From: an uncultured Porphyromonadaceae bacterium
GTDB lineage: Bacteria; Bacteroidota; Bacteroidia; Bacteroidales; Muribaculaceae
DNA length: 31,138 nucleotides
Assembly (NCBI GenBank): GCA_900548705.1
Contig: URLF01000025.1
Span: forward strand, 1-31,138
Reading direction: 5' to 3'
Shown: piece by piece, positions 15,590 to 21,579 of the stretch
Layout of the letters: each line of letters opens with the position of its first letter
Position numbering within the stretch: position 1 is the first letter of the stretch
Position numbers and translations under genes: made by a program
The notes under the pieces: model-generated
Seen by the model: only the letters and a program-made list of their open reading frames with translations
The model's database searches: none
Told to the model about the DNA's origin: nothing

Positions 15590-15706
15590 ATGGGTAACCC
15601 CTACGGGAGGCAGGTACTTTTTACGAGTACGAGACGAGGGAACGGTTCTGAAAATTTCCAGCAGGAAAAATTCATGATTACTGAAAAAGCCTTTTCCGTA
15701 GAATAA
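15590..15706 (+). CDS. Possible 38-residue peptide (uncertain)
   Basis: An ATG about 40 bases after the expected transcription start opens a 38-codon frame (MGNPYGRQVLF through FSVE) ending in TAA. It is basic at first, with no signal or membrane segment. Its base composition is much less AT-rich than the tract after it, so the stretch is under some constraint. That could equally be an RNA, such as a counter-transcript or a leader controlling the Rep-like gene. I do not recognise the peptide. Confidence 0.35.
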   Translation: MGNPYGRQVLFTSTRRGNGSENFQQEKFMITEKAFSVE

Positions 15707-15914
15707 TAAGGTCTACTATATAAAGAGATAATATATTTAATTATCAATTTGTTATCAACAATATTTTAATTTCTTATAATTTAAAATGTATTCAATTAGA
15801 TTATTAAAATAATATTCTTAATTCATATTGATATTATAAGAATTATTCAATGATTGTTTAATTTTAATTGTTAATAGTTGTATGAATGTTTTAAATAATA
15901 TATTATAAAAGAAT
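15707..15914. other. Very AT-rich origin-like tract before the Rep-like gene
   Basis: Around 200 bases almost without G or C. It contains TTATCAA at 15741 and 15752; the second lies in TTATCAACA, one mismatch from the DnaA-box consensus. An inverted repeat has ATTCTTA at 15814 and TAAGAAT ending at 15843. Easily melted DNA with DnaA-like and inverted repeats next to a replication-initiator-like gene suggests a replication origin. No experiment or alignment supports this here. Confidence 0.45.
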
Positions 15915-16757
15915 ATGTTTATAAATAAACGATTATCAATCAAATTCAATATTGATAAGTTGCATATCAAATTCTCAAACTATGATTTGTTAAGAGATGC
16001 TATCAATGATGTCATCAGTGATTCATTCGATGGGTTCAGATTCATCCCCATTCATCCCCACCTCAATTACAGGATGTATGAGTTGAGATATGATGATGAG
16101 GTCATGGGAGTGTTGTCATTCAGGGAATCCCACGGTGTCATTCTTGAAGTAGATAACAGACAGTTGTATTCGGGAAGCCTTGACAAGGTGTATCTGTTCG
16201 CCCATCGGTTCAGTCTTACGATGGAGACGTTCTCCAAGATAGATATATGCTGCGATGCCAACGTGGATTTACCAGGCAAGTTGAATCGGCTTCTGCACTC
16301 TCGGGCATACGAGATAACGCGCAGGGGAGTGAAGATGCTGAACGACAAGGGGAACATCGACATAGGCGTGAAGATACTCCCCAACATAGTTACGGTAGAG
16401 GGGGAAAGGGCGAGGAGATACCCCACCTATAATTTCACTCCGGTTGTGACAAGCGGCTGCCGCAAATGTCCAGTCCGTATGGTCGGTTACAACAAGAGTG
16501 TGGAGGTGGAGAAGTCATCCCACAAACATTACATCCTCCGCTCCCTCCCGTTCGGCGATGATGTGGCACACCGTCTGGAGATACGGACGTGTGGTTATGA
16601 GATGCAACGGAACGGTTTGGATGTCAGGACATTGTTTTATGACATTGACAAGGAGGAGACCGTCAGGAACCTCTTCATCGCTTATCTCGACCGCTTCTTT
16701 GAGTTCAACAAGGGAGGACAGAGGTATAGAGCGAGTGAACTTCTGCGCGTGGCGTAG
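15915..16757 (+). CDS. Putative replication initiator (phage G2P / Rep-like)
   Basis: A 280-residue protein with the segment order of gene II-type and Rep_trans-type initiators. It has an N-terminal strand motif (IDKLHIKF), FSKIDICCDANVDLP at about residues 106-120 (compare the ISRIDATFS segment of M13 protein II), VGYNKSVEVE at 190-199, and HRLEIRTCGYEMQRNGLDVRTLF at 219-241 (compare VRFEARIKTRYLKSFGL in M13). An HPH triplet at 47-49 might be a metal-binding HUH-type motif, and tyrosines Y52 or Y55 could be catalytic, but neither is certain. SGCRKCP gives one CxxC. No signal peptide or membrane segment is seen. The assignment rests on motif resemblance recalled from the family. A relaxase-like role in transfer is an alternative. 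Confidence 0.55.
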   Translation: MFINKRLSIKFNIDKLHIKFSNYDLLRDAINDVISDSFDGFRFIPIHPHLNYRMYELRYDDEVMGVLSFRESHGVILEVDNRQLYSGSLDKVYLFAHRFSLTMETFSKIDICCDANVDLPGKLNRLLHSRAYEITRRGVKMLNDKGNIDIGVKILPNIVTVEGERARRYPTYNFTPVVTSGCRKCPVRMVGYNKSVEVEKSSHKHYILRSLPFGDDVAHRLEIRTCGYEMQRNGLDVRTLFYDIDKEETVRNLFIAYLDRFFEFNKGGQRYRASELLRVA

Positions 16758-16850
16758 CGCGATATACAAGGGTTGTATTGGGGATTGAGTATGGTTTCTG
16801 CCTAAACCGTTGAGTGTCAAAAAAGACAATGCGTTTGGCGTGTTTGACTG

Positions 16851-16899
16851 TGTTCAATCCCGTGGTATGTTCAAAAATTTCATCATATCATCCTGAACA
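16851..16899. repeat. Inverted and direct TGTTCA repeats upstream of the resolvase
   Basis: TGTTCA at 16851 and 16868, and its inverse TGAACA at 16894-16899. The pair 16868-16899 forms a 32-base interrupted palindrome, the size of a resolvase dimer site. It could be a res site or an operator. Confidence 0.4.
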
Positions 16900-16947
16900 C
16901 CATTTGATTATGCACTCGAAAATTTCTTTGATTTTCTTGCGCAGGCA

Positions 16948-16979
16948 TTTGCGGGAACGGGATAATCCTGTTATCTTTG
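16948..16979 (+). promoter_or_regulatory. Promoter of the resolvase gene
   Basis: TTTG at 16948-16951, 20 bases, TATCTTTG at 16972-16979. The predicted start is near 16986, 20 bases before the ATG. Confidence 0.75.
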
Positions 16980-17005
16980 CCTGTGAATCAAGAAGTTAAA
17001 GAGAC

Positions 17006-17638
17006 ATGAACACAGCCGTCATATATGCCCGCGTTTCCAGCACCTCCGACCGTCAGTCAACCGACCGACAGGTGATAGACCTGACCGCCTACGCCGTCCG
17101 CAACGGCATGGAGGTGGCGGAGGTTTACACCGAACATATCAGTGGAGCGACAAAAAACGAGAACCGCCCCGAACTTTGCCGATGCCTCGACTACTGCATC
17201 AGCAACAAGGTCAGCACCCTCCTCATAAGCGAGTTGAGCCGACTGGGCAGGAACGTGGATGAGGTGCTTGCCAATGTGAAAAGATGCAAGGACAACAACC
17301 TCAACATCTACTTTCAGAAAGAGAACCTTTCGATATTCCAGCCCGACGGCACCAAGAATCCATTCCTCAACATCTTCATATCGGTGTTGGGAACCTGCGC
17401 CGAGATGGAACGTGACACCATCAAGTTCCGCCTCAACAGCGGCAGGGCGCGATACATAGCCAACGGCGGCAAAGTCGGACGAAAGGCAGGCAGCATCAAA
17501 TCCAAGGAAACCAAGATGGAGGAATACAAAGAGGTGCTTCGGGAACTGCGCCGGGGGACGAGCATCAGACGCACCTCCAAACTCTGTGACGTGTCGGTCT
17601 CCACCGTCCAACGGCTTAAAAAAGAGTTCGGTTTATAA
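17006..17638 (+). CDS. Serine recombinase (small resolvase/invertase)
   Basis: A 210-residue serine recombinase. The catalytic serine is S11 in YARVSSTSDRQSTDRQ. LLISELSRLGRNVDEV is the second conserved block, and EMERDTIKFRLNSGRARY covers the E-helix. A C-terminal helix-turn-helix (RRTSKLCDVSVSTVQRLKKEF) follows. The size fits a resolvase or invertase, not a large integrase. Within the element it most likely resolves multimers of a circular form, which would fit the Rep-like gene next to it. An invertase role is possible, but I see no flanking inverted promoter segment. It has its own promoter and higher GC than the Rep-like gene. Confidence 0.92.
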   Translation: MNTAVIYARVSSTSDRQSTDRQVIDLTAYAVRNGMEVAEVYTEHISGATKNENRPELCRCLDYCISNKVSTLLISELSRLGRNVDEVLANVKRCKDNNLNIYFQKENLSIFQPDGTKNPFLNIFISVLGTCAEMERDTIKFRLNSGRARYIANGGKVGRKAGSIKSKETKMEEYKEVLRELRRGTSIRRTSKLCDVSVSTVQRLKKEFGL

Positions 17639-17678
17639 AATTTTCCTGTAAAATATGCGTACTTCCTGCGAAAATGTG

Positions 17679-17686
17679 TATATTTG
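17679..17686 (+). promoter_or_regulatory. -7 element of a candidate RNA gene
   Basis: TATATTTG, 40 bases after the resolvase stop. No TTG is found 19-21 bases upstream, so the promoter is only partly supported. Confidence 0.45.
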
Positions 17687-17693
17687 CGGTGTA

Positions 17694-17940
17694 ATCCCAA
17701 AGGGGATTCGTTACATCTGACAGAAAGCGCATTTCGCTTAATCCATTCGTGTGAACTTGGACACTTCACTGTTAATAATTGGATTAAGGTGGAAGTACGC
17801 CTTTCTTGGCTTGTATATTCGTATACTTATGTGTACTTACGAAATACGGTCAAGTGGGGCTATCATTCCCTTATCTATTATTAATGGTAGTCCAAGACCA
17901 ACACGAAAGATGAGGCAGGATGACGGCCTCGCTTTTTGTT
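17694..17940 (+). ncRNA. Candidate structured non-coding RNA in the element
   Basis: About 245 bases from a -7 box to a terminator with no credible ORF. Visible local hairpins are AATCCC-AAAG(G)-GGATT at 17693-17708, AAGCG-CATTT-CGCTT at 17725-17739, and GTATA-TTCG-TATAC at 17813-17826. The last has a UUCG tetraloop, a very stable RNA fold. The 3' end is the GAGGC/GCCTC hairpin with T5. It could be a regulatory RNA, or a long leader or upstream unit of the barrel gene that starts 68 bases later. The family is unknown to me. Confidence 0.45.
17912..17940 (+). terminator. Intrinsic terminator before the cargo genes
   Basis: GAGGC at 17912-17916 pairs with GCCTC at 17926-17930, followed by GCTTTTTGTT. 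It ends the candidate RNA; read-through into the barrel gene 68 bases away is possible. Confidence 0.65.
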
Positions 17941-18007
17941 TAAAGACCTTTAAGACCAATCATATAACCAGTGCCACAGGGCCGGAAGCACACAAACATT
18001 CATTGCA

Positions 18008-18607
18008 ATGAAACGCATATTGTTTCTGGCCTCGCTTCTAATAGCGGTAGTGTCGAGCGTGTCAGCCCAGAAAGGGCAGAGCGCAGTAGGAATCAATCTC
18101 GGTGCGGCTCCATGTCTCGAAAGCGGAGTATCCCTCACCAACTTTGAGATTGGCGCGAAGTACCAGTACGGAATCACCGATGCTATCCGTTTGGAAGCAG
18201 ACCTTTCCTATGGTCTCAAATCCAAAGGTATTGACGTGTTCGAGGTTTCAGCCAACGCCCACTACCTGTTCAACATCGGTGAGAAAATCAAAATCTATCC
18301 GTTGGTGGGTATTGGTTACGGACATATCGGTGGCGGTTTCTCCGGTGATGACGGCGATTATGACTATGACCCGTCTGACGATGAGGGATATCCTTATCCC
18401 CATGCCAAGGGCTATCCCTATGATTCCGAAGAAGAGGATTATGGGGATGAATCCTCAACTTCCGCCAACAAGTTCCTTTTCAATGTAGGCGCAGGTGCCG
18501 AATATGCACTGACCTCCAAACTCTCCGTAGGCATTGAACTGAAATATCAGTATATGAGCCATTTCGGCCGTCTCCCTATCACTGTTGGCGTAACCTATAA
18601 ATTTTAA
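18008..18607 (+). CDS. Small outer-membrane beta-barrel protein with acidic Tyr/Pro loop (cargo)
   Basis: A 199-residue secreted protein with signal peptide MKRILFLASLLIAVVSSVSA-Q and strands typical of porin-family (OmpA/OprF-like) barrels: FEIGAKYQYGITDAIRLEADLSYGL, in two neighbouring strands, then YPLVGIGYGHIG, and the final strand ITVGVTYKF ending in Phe, the Bam-recognised signature. Between strands, residues about 112-152 form a loop rich in Asp, Glu, Tyr and Pro, with the near-repeat GYPYPHAKGYPYD. This is probably surface-exposed and could bind metal or another surface. The lipoprotein gene begins six bases after its stop, so the two are co-transcribed. Function is unknown. Confidence 0.8.
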   Translation: MKRILFLASLLIAVVSSVSAQKGQSAVGINLGAAPCLESGVSLTNFEIGAKYQYGITDAIRLEADLSYGLKSKGIDVFEVSANAHYLFNIGEKIKIYPLVGIGYGHIGGGFSGDDGDYDYDPSDDEGYPYPHAKGYPYDSEEEDYGDESSTSANKFLFNVGAGAEYALTSKLSVGIELKYQYMSHFGRLPITVGVTYKF

Positions 18608-18613
18608 ATTCAA

Positions 18614-19111
18614 ATGAAAAAGTATCTATCAATCCTTGTGGCTGTCATGCTGGCAGCCATGTCGTTCACCCTCACTTCCTGCGGTGATGATGAGCCAGAC
18701 CCAGTGCCAGGAACAATCGTAGATGAGGATGACAATGGCGGCAACAATGACAACGATGACCCGAACAACCCTCAGGAAATCGAGGAACTCCTCATAGGAA
18801 CTTGGGAATCAATTAACGACGAATCTACTTCCGACTATAGCGAAGATGGCATCTTTAGATTTGAGGCCAATGGGAACTATACTCAAGTTCATTTCGGTAC
18901 AGGCGACAATGGTGAGAATGTAGTCGAATTCGGAACCTGGCGAAAAAAAGGCAATTCTATATATATTACCCTAAAGGATGGAATTATGGCGGATGTAACT
19001 ATTGAATTTAAGATAGTTACTCTAAACGAGAAAGAACTTGTAGTTACTATGTGGGGGTACTCCACAAAATGTAAGCGAGTTCCCGATTCTGCGATTGACA
19101 AATACCTTTGA
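18614..19111 (+). CDS. Lipocalin-like lipoprotein (cargo)
   Basis: A 165-residue lipoprotein: lipobox LTSC with C23 after a hydrophobic signal. Residues about 24-58 are an Asp/Asn/Pro-rich linker (GDDEPDP, DEDDNGGNNDNDDPNNP). A compact beta domain beginning LLIGTWESIND follows, with FRFEANGNYTQV and EFGTWRKKGNSIYI, the pattern of Bacteroidota lipocalin-like and DUF lipoproteins. The linker composition echoes the acidic loop of the barrel partner upstream. It is six bases downstream of the barrel gene and followed by a strong terminator. Surface exposure is likely because acidic residues after the lipid cysteine are typical of Bacteroidota surface-export signals. Function is unknown. Confidence 0.8.
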   Translation: MKKYLSILVAVMLAAMSFTLTSCGDDEPDPVPGTIVDEDDNGGNNDNDDPNNPQEIEELLIGTWESINDESTSDYSEDGIFRFEANGNYTQVHFGTGDNGENVVEFGTWRKKGNSIYITLKDGIMADVTIEFKIVTLNEKELVVTMWGYSTKCKRVPDSAIDKYL

Positions 19112-19156
19112 TATAGATATGTTGCTATAACACATCTTATTACCAAGTTCATAAGG

Positions 19157-19190
19157 GCAGCACCTAATAATAGGTGTTGCTTTTTATTTT
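19157..19190 (+). terminator. Strong intrinsic terminator at the end of the cargo operon
   Basis: GCAGCACCTA at 19157-19166 pairs with TAGGTGTTGC at 19171-19180 (ten-base arms, one G-T pair, ATAA loop), followed by TTTTTATTTT. Confidence 0.88.
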
Positions 19191-19238
19191 GATATTATTT
19201 TGATATTCAGGATATTATGACTAATTTTGTACTGAAAA

Positions 19239-19264
19239 CAGGTGTAGAATACAGGTGAAAATCA
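19239..19264 (+). repeat. Two 13-bp-spaced CAGGTG repeats near attR (putative arm sites)
   Basis: CAGGTG at 19239 and 19252, 13 bases apart, in the same orientation as the four copies near attL and about 45 bases inside the right repeat. Confidence 0.65.
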
Positions 19265-19301
19265 TCTACTTAACTGATTTTCAAGATTCTGCAACAACCA
19301 A

Positions 19302-19351
19302 TTTTTTTGCGCCTACCCCAAAAGCCTCTTAGGGCGATTCGGCAAGTGATT
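19302..19351. repeat. attR: right copy of the 50-bp direct repeat
   Basis: Pairs with 13490-13539. The left side of the T-tract here is unrelated to the small-RNA terminator hairpin, which exists only at attL. Which base differences belong to host and which to element cannot be told. Confidence 0.88.
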
Positions 19352-19441
19352 AAAATAGGTATAATCGTAATTTCCCTCCTGCCATCAGCCGAATATCAAA
19401 AAAATTCCATAAATTTGTGTATGGTAATAAAGAATCTTTCG

Positions 19442-20494
19442 ATGCTAAGAATAAAGAGGGCTATTTTTATCTCGCTGTTCGTTTTGCTGCCGATGCTTAA
19501 TTTGTCCGGTGAGGTTTTTAATACATCCAAGTGTTTCGACTTATTGTGTTCGCCTCAATATATCGACCATTTTAAGGATGATGCGCGTTTTGAGGAACTA
19601 TGTGCTGATTCCGTCTTCGTCTCAAATATCGCGGAGGTTAATTCCAATTGCAGCGCCTCGAAGCTCTGTAATCTATATTCCGAAATAAACGGGGATAAAA
19701 ATGATATTTCAAAATGCCTGTTCACAATCCAGCATCTTGATAGCGTGGCCGGTGATATTGAGTGGGCGAAAGGAATCTTAGCAGTTAAGCCCCAACTGGT
19801 CTATGTCTTACAGAAATTAGCGGATAGCGGATTTTCGGAATATTGGGACGGAACAATTTTCCCAAAATTGAAATCCCATATCGACAATTATAATTTGAAT
19901 CAGGAGTTGTTGAATTCCATTCACGACAGCCTCTCTGATTTTTTCGCTCCGGAATCACTCCCCGCTATTCAATCCAAGATATTCATTTTGGATATAGAAA
20001 ATGCTTTCAATCTCTCTGATGAATCATTTTGCTGTACTCCTTTAATTCTCGATCCGGAAATAGAAAAACAGTTGAGATTGAATTTTTTGAATATCTATAT
20101 TCACGAAAACCTGCATAACCTTTATCTTTCTCCTAAACTTATGGCAAAATTGGGGGAACTTGATAGTGACTCGTTTTATAACAGCAAGGAAGCCGTCGCT
20201 CAAAAACATGGAGAAGGCAGGAACGAAGCTTTTGTAGTCGCAGCGGAGGTGTATATTTCTAAAAATTTAGGATTGCGCGACGCTCAGAATGTCTATGATG
20301 AATTCTCGCAATATGTAGATGGGAGCTTGGTGTTGGCTCCAATCATTTATGTCAATTTGTCAGGAAGAGAGGGTCAGGAATCTTATAATGAATTTCTTTT
20401 ACGGTTATTTGAGGATGGAGTCTTGAAATCGGGAGCTATTGAAGCAAATTATAATGATGCGATGGAGTTCACCAAATCTCAAATCAAGAAATAA
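19442..20494 (+). CDS. Putative secreted zinc metallopeptidase (HExxH), unknown family
   Basis: A 350-residue protein from an ATG that begins a signal peptide (MLRIKRAIFISLFVLLPMLNLSG). The frame stays open upstream through attR, but that part is non-genic. H221, E222 and H225 form HENLH in NIYIHENLHNLYLSPKLM. About 40 residues later E262 and E269 in NEAFVVAAEVY could give the third zinc ligand, as in gluzincins. The N-terminal half has several cysteines and no recognised domain. The gene is AT-richer than the genes to its right, suggesting separate acquisition. It lies just outside the right repeat, so it belongs to the host side of the junction. A TAAATTTG box is at 19410-19417. The substrate is unknown. 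Confidence 0.65.
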   Translation: MLRIKRAIFISLFVLLPMLNLSGEVFNTSKCFDLLCSPQYIDHFKDDARFEELCADSVFVSNIAEVNSNCSASKLCNLYSEINGDKNDISKCLFTIQHLDSVAGDIEWAKGILAVKPQLVYVLQKLADSGFSEYWDGTIFPKLKSHIDNYNLNQELLNSIHDSLSDFFAPESLPAIQSKIFILDIENAFNLSDESFCCTPLILDPEIEKQLRLNFLNIYIHENLHNLYLSPKLMAKLGELDSDSFYNSKEAVAQKHGEGRNEAFVVAAEVYISKNLGLRDAQNVYDEFSQYVDGSLVLAPIIYVNLSGREGQESYNEFLLRLFEDGVLKSGAIEANYNDAMEFTKSQIKK

Positions 20495-20550
20495 GAGCGT
20501 CCTCCACAAGGTCCCCAGCGCCATAAAATTATTTGAGGATAAATATGGCG

Positions 20551-20583
20551 TTTGCCCGGGAATGAGAAAAATTTGTAATTTTG
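20551..20583 (+). promoter_or_regulatory. Promoter of the SMR exporter gene
   Basis: TTTG at 20551-20554, 21 bases, TAATTTTG at 20576-20583. It leaves a leader of about 90 bases before the ATG, including a GTCG-GGAAAA-CGAC hairpin at 20617-20630. Confidence 0.65.
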
Positions 20584-20681
20584 CACAAACCTTGGGAAGG
20601 AGACGCCGAGAATCATGTCGGGAAAACGACGAGCCGATTGCTTGCAGCCCTTGATTAGGATAACTATAAGATACGGTCTTT

Positions 20682-21005
20682 ATGAACTGGATTATTCTTA
20701 TCTTAGCCGGACTGATGGAGGTCGGCTTTACATTTTGTCTCGGCAAGACCAAGACGGCCACGGGGCAGGAGCAGATTTGGTGGTGGGTCGGATTTCTTGC
20801 CGCCTTGTCGTTGAGTATGTTTCTGATGGCCAAGGCCGCAGAGAAGCTGCCGATTGGCACTGTCTATCCTGTCTGGACGGGAATCGGGGCTGTGGGTGCG
20901 GTTATCGTCGGTATCGTGTTTTTCAACGAACCGGCCACATTTTGGCGCATCTTCTTTATTACCACTCTTATCCTATCAATAATCGGACTTAAACTATTGG
21001 CGTGA
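20682..21005 (+). CDS. SMR-family exporter, Gdx/SugE type (guanidinium exporter-like)
   Basis: A four-helix, 107-residue inner-membrane antiporter of the small multidrug resistance family. The essential glutamate is E13 (AGLMEVGFTF). The signature PIGTVYPVWTGIGAVGAVIVGIVFF is split here as PIGTVYPVWTGIGAVGAV then IVGIVFF, and the PxGTxYxVWxGIGAVG form marks the Gdx (guanidinium/H+) branch rather than EmrE. It appears as a single gene; Gdx proteins work as homodimers of dual topology. The long leader would suit a regulatory RNA, but I could not identify a guanidine riboswitch. Confidence 0.9.
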   Translation: MNWIILILAGLMEVGFTFCLGKTKTATGQEQIWWWVGFLAALSLSMFLMAKAAEKLPIGTVYPVWTGIGAVGAVIVGIVFFNEPATFWRIFFITTLILSIIGLKLLA

Positions 21006-21063
21006 CGTAGGGAGAATATGTGATGTTCCAAATGATTGTTTCCGACGGAGCAATCGGATGGTG

Positions 21064-21101
21064 TCAGAGGCGGGAGGAGATATCAGAGGCGGGAGGAGAT
21101 A
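21064..21101. repeat. Perfect 19-bp tandem duplication at a gene end
   Basis: The 19 bases 21064-21082 are repeated exactly at 21083-21101 (unit begins TCAGAGGCGGG). The right copy encodes the last residues and stop of the PH-domain gene; the left copy lies after the stop. It looks like a recent slippage or duplication event. Confidence 0.9.
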
Positions 21102-21553
21102 TAGGAGACCATTGAGGATGGGTTTTCGCAGCCCAGAAGATATTTGTCACCGTTTTTCATACGGATGAGGAAGCAGTCGGAGGCTTTGCCATAACAGGCT
21201 ACGTAATTGCCGATGTTTCCTTCGCGGAACATACCCCAGTAGCCCATATATCCGCCCGAGGCGCATATCCTGATGGCTCCGAGTGTGGGTTGAAACAGCT
21301 CCACGCTCTCGATGTCACGAATGGGAATCCGGATTCGCCGCAGGGCGCTCCTGACGGTGACAGCATCCTCGTCGGCGGTTATCGAGAGTGGCGCGTAGAG
21401 GAGTCCGAACGTGACGAGTATCAGGAGGATTATCAGGAGTATGACGAATTTTCCTTTGTCACCAAGGGTTGCGATGCAGCCTATGACAAGTGCGGCGTTT
21501 ACGAGTATGGTCAGAATCAGGGAGAACCTGCTGAGTTTGACTTTTGATTCCAT
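21083..21553 (-). CDS. Membrane-anchored bacterial PH-domain protein
   Basis: A 156-residue protein with two membrane helices near the N terminus (about residues 10-28, FSLILTILVNAALVIGCIA, and 32-52, FVILLIILLILVTFGLLYA). A PH-like beta domain (ITADEDAVTVRSALRRIRIPI, DIESVELFQP, FLIRMKNGDKYLLG) follows, typical of bPH/DUF2244-type proteins in Bacteroidota. The frame reaches 20 codons further upstream, but the ATG at 21553 is chosen because it begins just before the helices. It lies 26 bases after the AlkD-like gene and may share its transcript. The cellular role is unknown. Confidence 0.78.
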   Translation of the reverse strand: MESKVKLSRFSLILTILVNAALVIGCIATLGDKGKFVILLIILLILVTFGLLYAPLSITADEDAVTVRSALRRIRIPIRDIESVELFQPTLGAIRICASGGYMGYWGMFREGNIGNYVACYGKASDCFLIRMKNGDKYLLGCENPSSMVSYISSRL

Positions 21554-21579
21554 ATGGTGAAAATCTATGGGACAGGATG

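Larger units (their letters stand above)
13490..19351. mobile_element. Integrated element of about 5.8 kb with tyrosine integrase, Rep-like protein and resolvase
   Basis: Bounded by the direct repeats 13490-13539 and 19302-19351. Contents in order: attL, arm-type repeats, integrase, a small transcript, an AT-rich origin-like tract, a Rep-like gene, a serine resolvase, a candidate RNA, an outer-membrane barrel and lipoprotein cargo pair, a terminator, arm-type repeats, attR. All genes point rightward. Flanking genes are intact. I recognise no relaxase, type IV secretion, capsid or Zot-like ATPase gene. This suggests an integrative plasmid-like or satellite-like element that depends on helpers for transfer. 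The organisation is clear from the sequence; the mode of life is inference. Confidence 0.85.

Noticed and set aside
13490..19351. Filamentous phage (inovirus) identity
   Set aside because: The Rep resembles gene II, but there is no Zot-like ATPase, no small coat proteins with single membrane helices, and the cargo is a barrel and lipoprotein.
19307..19441. N-terminal extension of the metallopeptidase frame into attR
   Set aside because: It begins in the repeat and precedes a clean signal peptide with its own ATG, so it is frame continuation, not coding.
20584..20681. ykkC/guanidine riboswitch
   Set aside because: None of the conserved blocks of the known classes was recognised; kept only as a leader to test.
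20615..20992. 125-codon frame overlapping the SMR gene
   Set aside because: Out-of-frame shadow of the exporter with no membrane pattern of its own.
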